Positions 33,541 through 44,171 of a stretch of DNA of 64,000 nt are shown here, piece after piece. The stretch comes from Prionace glauca (Eukaryota > Chordata > Chondrichthyes > Carcharhiniformes > Carcharhinidae). The translations under genes were made by a program, and so were the position numbers. The DNA lies in contig CM075760.1 of the NCBI GenBank assembly GCA_037974335.1, positions 4,628,859 through 4,692,858 on the forward strand. The letters run 5' to 3'. Below the pieces are notes generated by a model. The model was not told the DNA's origin and made no database searches. It worked only from the letters and a program-made list of their open reading frames with translations. Positions within the stretch are counted from its first letter, which is position 1, and each line of letters begins with the position of its first letter.

Positions 33541-33971
33541 AGGCGCTGATGTCCCCAAGCATCAGCTGTGGAAGGTGCAGTCAAAAGATGCACGACCTGC
33601 TATTTAGCCTCTCAATTTTATATTCGGAAACCGATCTCAAATGGACATCTCTCAATAGCATGGCTAAGCAATAAATGACCATGAACACAGTTATTTTTAT
33701 TGTAGGTGAGCTGTGAAAATTTCTGATAATCAACCAATCGAAGATCGCTGGGTCAATGCATTATCTGCTGACTCCCATTCTATTCATATCCATCAGTCAC
33801 TTTCACAGTTGTCCCATTCCGGCCCCACACCCTATCCCTGCCACACCCCCCCCCCACCATATTATTCATTCACATACTTCGCGTTTCTACTTAATTAATT
33901 TTGTATTTTGTTAATTAATTTTGTCATTAAGTTTTAATTTTTTAATTTTTAATTTTTAAAATTAATTTTGT

Positions 33972-34352
33972 AAGATGATGAATGGGATGGATAGGATAGA
34001 GGTGGAGAGACTCTTCCCGCTCAGAAAGGACAGGAGGACTAGGGGGCACAGCCTCAAGATAAAGGGGGGGGGGCGGTTTAGAACGGAGTTGAGGAGGAAC
34101 TTCTTCACTCAAAGGATGGTGAATCTCTGGAATTCTCTGCCCGTTGAGGTGGTGGAGGCTGCCTGGCTAAATATTTTTACGACGCGGGTTGATGGGTTTT
34201 TGATAAGAGAGGGGATTAAGGGTTATGGGGAGAGGGCAGGAATGTGGAACTGAGCCACGACAGATCAGCCATGATCTTATTGAATGGCGGGGCAGGCTCG
34301 AAGGGCCAGATGGCCTACTCCTGCTCCTATTTCTTATGTTCTTATGTTCTTA
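33972..34352 (+). mobile_element. CR1-A LINE 3' end
   Basis: MMNGMDRIEVERLFPLRKD to the octamer tail. Confidence 0.87.
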
Positions 34353-34401
34353 CGTATTGAGTTCTCTCAGTGGCCCCCTCTACCGGCTGCCAGATGTAAC
34401 A

Positions 34402-34780
34402 TAGCCAGTACTCCTTCAATGGGGGCTCCGGCTTCCCTACCGGAACATCATTCACTGTTTTGCTTCTCTGTCTCCGCCTTACAGACTAAGCCTATCAAAT
34501 GACCTAACCTTGCGTTTATTCCTGAGAAAGTACTCAGTGTAAGATGAACAAAACCTCGTTGTTTCTTTCATCCGGCGCCGAGGGGTAGGAATTGAAGAGC
34601 CAAGGAGTTTGATATCATTGGTTGAATGGAAGATGATTGAATGTCATCTGATGACGCTGTCGGGAATGAAGCAATCAACAGAGTGAGGCTGTTTCCTTCT
34701 CAACTCTTGACTGAAACCAGTAAGTTCACAAGTTGCACAAATCTGTATTTCACATCTTCACTACTACACATTCACTACGT
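34402..34780. repeat. V3 upstream block, copy 2
   Basis: Closely matches 14285-14660 (aagatgaacaaaacctcgtt, tcatccggcg), but the stretch that would hold the V3 leader exon is deleted: the sequence goes from the acttgactgaaa block directly to intron-like agtaagttcacaagttgc. Confidence 0.75.
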
Positions 34781-35157
34781 ATAAGATGATGAATGGGATG
34801 GATAGGATAGAGGTGGAGAGACTCTTCCCGCTCAAAAAAGACAGTAGGACTAGGGGGCACAGCCTCAAGATAAAGGGGGGGGGGGCGGTTTAGAACGGAG
34901 TTGAGGAGGAACTTCTTCACTCAAAGGGTGGTGAATCTCTGGAATTCTCTGCCCGTTGAAGTGGTGGAGGCTGCCTCGCTAAATATTTTTAAGAAACGGG
35001 TTGATGGGTTTTTGATAAGAGAGGGGATTAAGGGTTATGGGGAGAGGGCGGGAAGGTGGAACTGAGCCATGACAGATCAGCCATGATCTTATTGAATGGC
35101 GGGGCAGGCTCGAAGGGCTAGATGGCCTACTCCTGCTCCTATGTCTTATGTTCTTAT
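34781..35157 (+). mobile_element. CR1-A LINE 3' end
   Basis: Starts at cgtataagatgatgaatggg, ends in the octamer tail. It lies in the V3b leader intron, at a different point from the CR1-A in V3a. Confidence 0.87.
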
Positions 35158-35513
35158 GACATTAACAACAAAGGACTGAGCACAGATCAGTAAATTAACC
35201 CTATCCACTTTGCAACCACACTGCCTGTGACAAGCACTGGAGTTTAAAATCAATGAACTGTTTTTAGTTTCCACTTCAAGTTGCAGGGAACACGGGAGGG
35301 GAACTAATCTGCACAGATGGTGTCAAATGGAAAGTTTATTTACTCGGTCCAAACACTTTCCCGGTACAGCACCTGATCTGTGGGAAATATGTTTCACATT
35401 TGTGGCGCCCAAATATTTATTGGGTTGTACTTCAAAGGAAAAATAAACGATTCTGTGTGATCAACGTAATTCATTGGCATCGTTTGATTTAATGTTACTC
35501 TGGACTCTTACAG

Positions 35514-36265
35514 AACAGTTTGGAGGGGACTCTGTTACACAGATATCGGCTGCAGTCACAGTGAATGAAGGAGATTATATTCACTTATTGTGTGATTGTA
35601 CAACTACAGCCAGCCTCACCAATCCTAACCTATTCTGTATGAGTGGATGAGTGGCTAAATATGTAGGGATATGGGGACACAGCCTAGGTGGGATTGTGGT
35701 CAGTGCAGACTCGTTGGGCCGAATGGTCTCTGTCAGTGGTGTAGGGATTCAATTCTATGAAAGGGCCCCTAGAGTTTCTGTTTGGTGCAGACTAGTTGGG
35801 CCGAATGGCCTCTTTCTGTGGTGTAGGGATTCAATTCTATAGGTCAGTATCACAGCAGGTGGCACGGTAGAACAGTGGTTAGCACTGCTGCTTCACAGCT
35901 TCAGGGATCTGGCTTCGATTCCTGGCTTAGGTCACTAGCTGTGTGGAGTTTGCACATTCTCTTCACGTCTACGTGCGTTTCCTCTGGGTGCTCGGTTTCC
36001 TCCCACAGTCCAAAGATGTGCGGGTTGGCCCCTGGAGTCTCTGTTTGGTGCAGACTAGTTGGGCCGAATGGCCTCTTTCTGTGGTGTAGGGATTCAATTC
36101 TGTGAAAGGGCCCATAGAGTTTCTGTTTTAGGGATGCAGGAACACAGAGAGATTCCTAGGGCTCCGATTCTCCGCGGAACTTGATTTTGTGAAGAGCAGC
36201 GTCCCATTCAAGGTGTCTAAAACAGAGCTGGTAGCCTCCGGGGTGTATTATTGCGCATTGAGACT
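35514..36265 (+). pseudogene. V3b antigen-receptor V exon (dead, split by SINEs)
   Basis: The acceptor (cttacag) precedes 35514. The 5' part to about 35636 reads FGGDSVTQISAAVTVNEGDY and LLCDCTTTAS. SINE material interrupts framework 2. The 3' part, about 36131-36265, matches V3a from FSAEFDF to SGVYYCALR, but in changed frames. No leader exon (see 34402-34780). Unambiguously a paralogue of V3a (14663-16457). Confidence 0.82.
35637..36130 (+). mobile_element. SINE copies inside V3b
   Basis: A SINE 3' half, a repeated tail (tgggccgaatggcctctttc occurs at about 35800 and 36060), and one V-SINE from ggtggcacggtagaacagtg at 35857. The repeated tail suggests SINE-in-SINE insertion or local duplication. 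Confidence 0.75.
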
Positions 36266-36304
36266 CATAGAGACACATAGCTGCGCTCGACATGTAAATT
36301 TAGG
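36266..36304 (+). promoter_or_regulatory. Decayed 23-RSS of V3b
   Basis: Heptamer CATAGAG, 23-nt spacer, nonamer AAATTTAGG; recognised only by alignment with V3a and probably inactive. Confidence 0.55.
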
Positions 36305-36562
36305 CAGTTGAGTGAATGAGAATGGAGGATGTATATGGCGCCTTTCTTGATGGGCTCACTCACACTGTTGTAATGAATGAAGAAGACACAGCCCCACATT
36401 TGGTCCCCGCATGATCCTGCAAACAAAAGCATTTTAATGGATAACCTGATTCAGGACGTTTATTGTTGGGTAGTTATGGGCGAGAGAAATTCAACTACAC
36501 TTCTTCAAAATGATTGATAACCCCCTTCCGAGAAAGCAGTCAGTGCCCTGATTTAACACACA

Positions 36563-36935
36563 ACATAGCACAGCGCAGTACAGGCCCTTCGGCCCTCGAT
36601 GTTGCGCCGACCAGTGGAACCAATCTAATGACCCTCTAACCTAAACTATTCCAATGTTATCCATATGCCTATCCACTGACCATTTGAAAGCCCTTAAAGT
36701 TGACGAGTCCACAACTGCTGCGGGCAGGGCATTCCACGCCCTTACTACCCTCTGAGTGAAGAACCTACCTCTGACATCCATCCTATAATTACCACCCCTT
36801 AATTTAAAGCTATGCCCCCTCGTGTTAGCCATCATCATCCGAGGAGAAAGGCTCTCACTGTCCACCCTGTCTAATCCTCTGATCATCTTGAATGCCTCAA
36901 TTAGGTCACCACGTAACCTTCTTCTTTCTAACATC
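36563..36935 (-). mobile_element. CR1-C LINE 3' end
   Basis: Minus: RRRLRGDLIEAFKMIRGLDR, FFTQRVVRAWNALPAAVV; tail acaacatagcacagcgcagt on plus. Confidence 0.87.
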
Positions 36936-37061
36936 TCATCCGAAATCCGGCACCTCTGACAATTCACTATTCCCCTCGGACTGCACATCCGCATCGGAAT
37001 GGATTTTGGAACTGGAGTCTCTGGAGAGAGACTGGAATTTTGAAAACTTCCGTATCAGATG

Positions 37062-37250
37062 GTGTCGGTTTCCTCCCACGGTTCATAGATGTGCGGGTTA
37101 GGTGGATTGGCCATCCTATATTGACCCTTAGTCTCAGGGGGATTAGCAACGTAAATGTGTGGGGTTACTGGAATAGGGGTTGGGTGGGATTGTGATCGGT
37201 ACAGACTCGATGGGCCAAATGGTCTCCTTCTAAACTGTAGGGATTCTCTA
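37062..37250 (+). mobile_element. SINE 3' half
   Basis: From tcctcccacggttcatagat to aactgtagggattctc. Confidence 0.7.
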
Positions 37251-37394
37251 ATTGACACTTGTAGTGCTAATTCTGAGATATTTTCACCATTTTAACAATG
37301 AATATGTAGTTTATATTTACACATGCAGGTAGATTTGTGGAGCTGATCAGGTTTATAACTGAGTTTTAGATAGGAAACAGCCTCTTGGTGCCTC

Positions 37395-38220
37395 AGACAC
37401 CTGCTCTCCCTGAGAGTCCTGCTGAGCAACTCCAGAATTTCCCGTTGAAGTTCAGACACTATACTGCTCCTGGTGTATTCCAGTTCATGTGATCACTGGG
37501 GATGCCAGAGGTCATGTGGCCAAATTTGTATGATGTTAATCTCAATGTTCTTCCATACACCTGCTTTAACTATCTCAATGTCTAGTCACCTTCCATTTCA
37601 GTCGGCAATTTATTTCAGGCATTTAGTACTTTCCGGGAATAAGATGGAACATAGAACATTACAGTGCAGTACAGGCCCTTCGGCCCTCGATGCTGCGCCG
37701 ACCAATGGAACCAATCTAATGACCCTCTAACCTAAACTATTCCAATGTTATCCATATGCCTATCCACTGACCATTTGAACGCCCTTAAAGTTGGCGAGTC
37801 CACAGCTGCTGCAGGCAGGGCATTCCACACCCTTACTACCCTCTGAGTAAAGAACCTACCTCTGACATCCGTCCTATAATTACCACCCCTTAATTTAAAG
37901 CTATGTCCCCTCGTGTTAGCCGTCACCATCCGAGGAAAAAGGTTCTCACTGTCCACCCTATCTAATCCTCTGATCATCTTGTATGCCTCAATTAGGTTAC
38001 ATCTCAACCTTCTTCTATCTAACGAGAACAACCTCAAGTCCCTCAGCCACCCAGGCAACATCCTGAGGATCTTTGGATCCTCAGGAGCAATTTCACATGT
38101 CCATGGATTTCTTGATATTACCTGATAATTATTGTTCACACTTTAAACCCGTGTCCCGGTGTAAATCTTACCAACTCAATTAGCAGAACATGCTTTCAGT
38201 ACATGATGCATCTGTAGGTG
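37395..38220. repeat. Duplicated block related to 9.9 and 43.2 kb
   Basis: Shares cagttcatgtgatcactggg and cagtacatgatgcatctg blocks with 9900-10520 and 43130-44170. Here the L2-like element after the last block is absent (empty site), and a CR1-C has been added at 37648-38075. Confidence 0.65.
37648..38075 (-). mobile_element. CR1-C LINE 3' end
   Basis: Minus: LRDLRLFSLDRRRLRCNLIE, FFTQRVVRVWNALPAAAV. Nearly the same 3' end as 36563-36935. Confidence 0.87.
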
Positions 38221-38339
38221 GCGCTCAGGGAACTGGGTGGGGTTCTGCTTGAAAGAAATAGGTCACAACAACAAGAATCTGTCCTCTTGAATGTTTTATT
38301 TCACAGAAATAAGGGAATGGTCACTGGGGCAGAAAGTGA

Positions 38340-38545
38340 GGAAAATGTGATATTTTATCGCAGTCAGACACCACAGAGGATAACAGGGCCAGTTATAGGG
38401 CCTCGTACATTTTCCCCTTGATCCGGCTGCCCTGCTCTCTGCGAGTGGGGAGTTTGTTATCCCTATTCTCTGACTACCATCAGTTAGGTCCGTAGTGCTG
38501 TTGATGGGGAATCATTACTTGCTGTGACAGAGGGGTTCACGTTCT
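38340..38545 (-). repeat. Low-copy segment of unknown nature, copy 3
   Basis: On minus it starts after ctgtaactgcag, an acceptor-like string, and reads NPSVTASNDSPS before stops. Siblings at 4070, 28235 (inverted) and 44700. Confidence 0.35.
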
Positions 38546-38659
38546 GCAGTTACAGAAAACAGGAGTGACACTTGGGGACTACAGAATCCCTGCAGTTCAG
38601 AAGGAGGCCGTTCGGCCCATCCAGTCTGCACCGACCTCTATCCCCATAACCGCATGTAT

Positions 38660-39105
38660 CCACTTAGAATCATAGAAACATAGAACCCTACAGTACCGAA
38701 AGAGGCCCTTCAGCCCATCGAGTCCGCATCGACCACAATCCCACCCAGGCCCTACCCCCCATATCCTTACATATTTTACCCACTAATCCCTCTAATCTGC
38801 GCATCTCAGGGGCAATTTTAGCACGGCCAATCAACCTAACCCGCTCATCTTTGGACACTTAGTTCTGCTCGTCCCCATGACATTAAGTGGCAATTTAGCA
38901 AAGTGAATCCATCTAACCCGCCCATCTTTGGATTGTGGGCGGAAATCGGAGCACCCAAAGGAAACCCATGCAGACACAGAGAGAATGTGCAAACTCCACA
39001 CAGACAGAGACCCAAGACCCGGAATTGAACCTGGGTCTTTGGCGCTGTGCGGCAACAAGTGCTAACTACTGTGCCACCCAAACTGTACCACCATGCCACC
39101 CTTTA
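38660..39105 (-). mobile_element. Two V-SINE type SINEs, one in the other
   Basis: A tail and core at 38660-38855 (agaaccctacagtaccgaaa) are followed by a second SINE, from its own core to its head, at about 38880-39105 (ttggattgtgggcggaaatc, gtgccaccatgcc-type head). Confidence 0.7.
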
Positions 39106-39475
39106 GCTATCCCTGGCTATTGCTGATGACTCTATTTCCTTCCGAATAAAAATGCATTCGCTGCCTTATCGCAATAAACATCCTACCGTTGCTGGTAAAA
39201 TGGTGGTAATGAATATATTTCTGGGGTGAATACGTTTGACTTTCCTACGATTTTCAACAGGTTTTGAATCTGAATTTTAACTTCCGCTGGTTTGATCTTT
39301 CACCATTGGAGCATCTTTTTCGGATCTTAGTCAGGCGGATCCTGTCAGCAGCTGCTGTCCTCAGGAATGAAGGCAGGAGGCGAGGCTCTGACTTTAAAAT
39401 GCATCTACGGTACCATCATTGCACTGTTCATTGCCTTTATTCTCTACTCTCATTCTGAACCACCTTTCCTCTCCT

Positions 39476-39514
39476 GTGTTTTTGAGAGCGACTGCCAACT
39501 TTCCTCTCAGTGTT
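39476..39514 (-). promoter_or_regulatory. Decayed 23-RSS of V2c
   Basis: Heptamer AACACTG and nonamer-like CAAAAACAC at the spacing seen in V2a and V2b; the heptamer CAC is lost. Confidence 0.55.
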
Positions 39515-40262
39515 GGCTCTATCGCACAGTAATACACAGCGGTATCCACGCTCCCCATATTTTCAATAACCAACTGGCCCCATTTGCCTGCAGTGGCAAG
39601 TTCCAAGTTCCTTTCTCTCTTTGCCAGCTGAGGCTGGCTTTATCATCCACCCCAGTCGCTGACCTGATTTCTGTCTGTACCAGTGCAGGGCATAAATGCT
39701 GGATATTTCATAGCTGCAGTTCATAAGAACATAAGAAATAGGAGCAGGAGTAGGCCATCTGGCCCTTCGAGCCTGCCCCGCCATTCAATAAGATTATGGC
39801 TGATCTGAAGTCGATCAGTTCCACTTTTCTGCTTTCTCCCCATAACCCTTAATTCCCCTGTCTATCAGAAATCTATCTACCCGTGACTTAAATATATTCA
39901 GCTAGGTAGCCTCCACCAGTTCAATGGGCAGAGAATTTCAGAGATTCACCACTCTTTGAGTGAAGAAGTTCCTCCTTAATTCCATTTTAATCTGGACCCC
40001 CTCCCCTTATTTTGAGGCTGTGCCCTCTAGTTCTGTTTTCCTTTCTAAGCGGAAATAATCTCTCTACCTCTACCCTATCCAGCCCCTTCATTATCTTGTA
40101 AGTCTCTATAAGATTCCCCCCTCAGCCTTCTAAACTCAACCGAGTACAGGCCCAGTCTATTCAACCTCTCCTCATAAGCTGACCCCCTCATCCACACCGA
40201 ATCCCCGCTGGGGACTGTTCCAGAAGCTGGAGACTGGCACACTCCACCCGAGAGACAGCGAC
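39515..40262 (-). pseudogene. V2c antigen-receptor V exon (dead, split by CR1-A)
   Basis: The 5' part, 40262-40188, after acceptor cttacag reads CQSPASGTVPSGDSVWM. A same-strand CR1-A of 463 bp then intervenes. The 3' part, 39724-39515, reads NCSYEISSIYALHWYRQKSG, then shifts frame after KPASAGKERK. It ends KWGQLVIENMGSVDTAVYYC with AIE before the RSS. It is the best-preserved V2 member: both conserved Cys and Trp codons are still there. It shows that the V2 family is an ordinary V gene family with N-C-S-Y and W-Y-R-Q landmarks. Confidence 0.85.
39725..40187 (-). mobile_element. CR1-A LINE 3' end inside V2c
   Basis: 3' octamer tail at 39725; coding block AYEERLNRLGLYSVEFRRLR near 40190. A 4-bp repeat tcat flanks it (39721-39724, 40188-40191). 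Confidence 0.85.
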
Positions 40263-40843
40263 CTGTAAGACTGTTCAAACACAGGAGCGAAAAATAAACA
40301 CTGCGAGTTATTTCACATTATAAGAGGAAGAACCACCCAATCAAAGTCTCTGTCACGTGAGATGCTACTTTTGGATTGGTTGCAAACACAATTTCATCAC
40401 CGAGGACGTAAGTTTGTTGATTCTTTGCTCTCTTCACCGGCAGTTCGCAGCAGAATGTTTTTTCTATAAAAAAAAACCCAGTGGGTTCTCCTTCTCCCCG
40501 TGAGGGCAAGTGAGGGAAACAGAATCCCTTTGGGTTAGTGTTTGTCAAAATGGGCTTTCCTGGCCCTGGGTGTTTGAATCCAGTAAAATAATTTCCTCCG
40601 AACGGGCGGGAGGTGGCGGTGGTGGGGTGGTCATGTATCATTGTACCTGGCTGAGTGAATAACCTGAATCATCCTTTCGTTCTAGAACGACGAGATCTAC
40701 ACTCCACCCTTTCAAGAAGTCAACGCATTCAGGACAATCTGAGAAACGCCTCCCTTCGAGAATGGGCAAAGCCCCTTTTTTGAGTCGCAGCATTTGGGAG
40801 AGAGAAGTAGATGTGAAGAGATTGTCTGATGGGAAGCCGCAGT

Positions 40844-40882
40844 AGATATTGTATTGGGGCGCTCAGTCTTTGTCTCACAGTG
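40844..40882 (-). promoter_or_regulatory. 23-RSS of V1c
   Basis: Heptamer CACTGTG (40876-40882), 23-nt spacer, nonamer ACAATATCT, on minus. Confidence 0.87.
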
Positions 40883-41283
40883 CCTCATCGCACAGTGATA
40901 CACTCCAGCGTCTGACATGGCCGTGCTGTCGATGCCGAGAATATTATAACTTCTTGTTGGGTCAATAAAGAGCGTGAACCGCCCCTCAGTGGCGTTGCCA
41001 CTAATAGCCGATAGGATGAATGTCGGACCACGATTCCTTAGTTGTCTATACCAATGGGTACTGTCGGTGCCGCTGGTACTTACATTGCACCGGATTTCAA
41101 TCGATTGTCCCTCTTGTGCATTTATCAGCGGTGGTTGTTGGATCGCAGCCTTTCCGCCCATAACTGTTGAGAAAAGGGGGGAAGAAAAAAAATTAGAAAC
41201 ACAAAACAAAAAGATGGAACTACGATTGCCTGCACAAAACCCTCACCTAAAATCAATAAATTGAGAGCAATTATTTCATTCAT
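40883..41283 (-). CDS. V1c antigen-receptor V segment (intact, two exons)
   Basis: Leader exon 41247-41283 (MNEIIALNLLIL), donor GTGAGG, 83-nt intron, V exon 41163-40883. Open throughout: GKAAIQQPPLINAQEGQ, EIRC, STHWYRQLRNRGPTF, LSAISGNATEGRFTLF, AGVYHCAMR. CDR1 resembles V1b and CDR2 resembles V1a, a mosaic that fits gene conversion or unequal crossing-over. Upstream lies a perfect 25-bp palindrome carrying two CTCF-like motifs. Probably usable. Confidence 0.88.
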
Positions 41284-41435
41284 TGCCTTTTCCTGTTTAT
41301 TGCTCTCAGTGGATGAGAAATATTGCAGAGAATTGATTCCGTTTAGGTTGATTCTGGTGTGCAATCGATTATGTTTTCCTCTGCCTGCGATGGAGGCACG
41401 TTTTTCTTATATATACACCGAAGGTCGGGGAGCAT

Positions 41436-41503
41436 CCACCAGGGGGAGTCTCAGTAAGCCTAGAGCATCCAAGTTCTCGGCTTACTGAGACTCCCCCTGG
41501 TGG
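41436..41503. repeat. Perfect 25-bp inverted repeat upstream of V1c
   Basis: Arms 41436-41460 and 41479-41503 are exact reverse complements (gggggagtctcagtaagcc against ggcttactgagactccccc), loop 18 nt. V1a and V1b have only one arm. Each arm contains CCACCAGGGGGAGT, 12 of 14 to the CTCF core, in opposite orientation. Confidence 0.92.
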
Positions 41504-41720
41504 TCATATTTTATCATCTACTGTTCTGGTCCCTGTGAACTGGCGGAAACTAATGACATTGCAGTCAGACGTTTGTCCTTTGAGGATCTTAGACCTGGAC
41601 TGAAATCTAACCCTGGCAGAGTGTGGTCAAGGTGCCTGATGAGGAACTGAGTAGGGGAATGGAACAGACATTTGGCCCTCAACCAGCATCTAATCGATTT
41701 GTATCTCAGCAGAGAAAATA

Positions 41721-42555
41721 ACATAAGAACATAAGAAATAGGAGCAGGAGTAGGCCATCTGGCCCCTCGAGCCTGCCCCGCCATTCAATAAGATCATGGC
41801 TGATCCGTCGTGACTCAGCTCCACCTTCCCGCCCTCTCCCCATAACCCTTAATCCCTTCTCTTATCAAAAACCCATCAACCCGTTTCTTAAAAATATTTA
41901 GCGAGGCAGCCTCCACCACTTCAACGGGTAGAGAATCCAGAGATTCACCACCCTTTGAGTGAAGAAGTTCCTCCTCAACTCTGTTCTAAACCGCCCCCCC
42001 CTTTATCTTGAGGCTGTGCCCCCTAGTCCTACTGTCTTTTTTGAGCGGGAAGAGTCTCTCCACCTCTATCCTATCCATCCCATTCATCATCTTATACGTC
42101 TCAATGAGATCTCTCCTCATTCTTCTAAACTCTAACGAGTACAAGCCTAGTTTATTCAGCCTCTCCTCATAGCTCAATCCCCTCAACTCCGGTATCAGCC
42201 GAGTAAACCTCCTCTGCACTCCCTCCAGGGCCAAAATATCCTTGCGCAGGTGCGGCGCCCAAAACTGCACACAGTACTTCAGCTGCGGCCTCACCAATGC
42301 CCTATACAGCTGCAGCAAGACCTCCCTACTTTTATATTCAATCCCCCTCGCTATGAAGGCCAGCATCCCATTCGCCTTCCTGACCACCTGCTGCACCTGC
42401 AAGCTGGGTTTTTGCGACTCATGCACAAGGACCCCGAGGTCCCTCTGCACCGTCGCCTGCTGCAGTTTTTCGCCCCGTAAGTAATAGTCCTTCCTACCAT
42501 TCCTCCTACCAAAGTGGACCACCTCACACTTGCCAACATTAAATTCCATTTGCCA
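41721..42555 (-). mobile_element. CR1-A LINE 3' end, long
   Basis: Minus: [52 protein letters not shown], 3' tail at 41721. Open for about 190 residues, hence fairly young. Confidence 0.9.
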
Positions 42556-42574
42556 TTTATAATTTGTAGAGTGG

Positions 42575-42660
42575 TCCACGGACTCAAAGCGTTAACATTG
42601 TTTCTCTCTCCACAGACGCTCCCAGATCTGCATTTATTCGAGTATTTGCAGTAATGGTAA
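42575..42660. repeat. Interspersed repeat fragment
   Basis: Same as 7360-7445 (ctctccacagacgctcccag). Confidence 0.55.
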
Positions 42661-42840
42661 TTGCAACGTTGGCAACGCATAAGAATAAATTTTGGTAAAT
42701 ATCATCAAAATCATAATCATGTCCAGTTAAAAGGATGTTTCGTTATCTTTTCGTTTCCTTTAAGCGTGTTCTTTAATAAAGACACTGAACGCTGTTGTGC
42801 GTCTGGAATTCCTCTCGACATTGAAATCAAATAGCCCCTA

Positions 42841-42854
42841 CTGCCCTCTGGTGG
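42841..42854 (-). promoter_or_regulatory. CTCF consensus match, unit 3
   Basis: CCACCAGAGGGCAG on minus, 14 of 14; the paralogue of 8375 and 27271. Confidence 0.6.
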
Positions 42855-43333
42855 CGACGACATGAAATGCAGGTTAGGGCATTTGAACTTCCGCGACTCA
42901 AGATTGTTTTCAACAATTACCGACCCTAAATTCTACAATGGTTTTTAAGTGCTTTTTCTTTGCGCTTTAGTCGGCATTTTTTGGTGACGAATTTGTTTTT
43001 CATGAGTTGACCGCCATCACCTGTTAATTAACAAGTATTAATTGTTAATAACTTGTCCCACTACCTCATCTTTTCCTTGCCCCATCATCCCCTATGATAT
43101 GTAACAGTTCCTGCATTCAATTACTGACCTGCCCTTTTATTCTTTCTGCCCTCCCGACTTTACCTGCCAAGACTTTTTAGATCTGTAACGTTTTCCTCCT
43201 GTTCGGACGAACACAATAATTTAAAATATTTAATCTTATTTCCAACTTTAAAGCCCCCCACCATTCCTGCTGAATATCTTCGGAATTTCCCATTTACAGT
43301 TCAGACCATTGGAAATGAGGAAGGCCAAGATTA

Positions 43334-43550
43334 GAACATAGAACAGTACAGCACAGTACCGGCCCTTCGGCCCTCGATGCTGTGCCGAGCCTTGTCCGAA
43401 ACCACTCCTTCCCTATCATTCCCACTCTCTATCATTCTGGAGTGCTCCATGTGCCTATCCAATAACCGCTTGGAAGTTCCTAAAGCGTCCGACTCCATTA
43501 TCACAGTAGGTAGTTCATTCCATACCCCAACCACTCTTTCGTATTTTACA
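43334..43550 (-). mobile_element. CR1-C-like LINE 3' tail
   Basis: agaacagtacagcacagtac tail; the minus strand reads VVGVWNELPTVIMESDALGT. Confidence 0.8.
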
Positions 43551-43614
43551 ATTTGTATACACAATTTTGTATCAATAATTCGGAAATTTAGTAATTCCCT
43601 CTCCCAGTGTTACA

Positions 43615-43935
43615 AAGAACAAAGAACAAAGAACAAAACAGCACGGGAAACAGGCCCTTCGGCCCAACGAGCCCGCGCCGCCGTCCCATGGTCAGTGACC
43701 TATTCATGACTCTAGTCTATGCCTAATGTGTGAGGATCAGGGAGGTCCAATATAGGGACAATTTGTTACCCAATCAATCAGCCTAAAAGCACATTTTTGG
43801 GATGTGGGAGGAAACCGGAGCACCCGGAGGAAACCCACGCAACCACGGGGAGAACGCGCAAACTCCCACGGACACAGGCCCAACTCCATGTGTCCGCACA
43901 GTAACAGAGATAGCCTCTGTGCTGCCATGATGCCA
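43615..43935 (-). mobile_element. SINE with GTTCTTT tail
   Basis: Nearly identical, over about 320 bp, to the opposite-strand copy at 49090-49408. Core in the V-SINE style (ctccgggtgctccggtttcc), tail (ttctttg)n. Confidence 0.8.
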
Positions 43936-44171
43936 TGATGTTCGGCCAAGTACCTCTGTAAACTAACTAAATGTCTAGTCATCTTCCATTCCAGCCGGAA
44001 ATTTCTTCCAGCCGCTTAGCACTTCCTGTAAAATGGATTTTTCCATATCCTCTGATAAGTATTTTTTATGCTTTGAACCCTTGCCTAAGTGGATGTCTCA
44101 ACAATTCAACTTGGAGTAAAATTATAGGATATGTGATGCATCTGATATTTCTGTAGGTGCCATTCAGGGAG

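Larger units (their letters stand above)
43130..44170. repeat. Duplicated block, copy of 9.8-10.5 kb
   Basis: Shares the ttctgccctcccgactttac-like start and gtgatgcatctgatatt end. It contains a CR1-C tail and a SINE that are specific to this copy. Confidence 0.65.
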
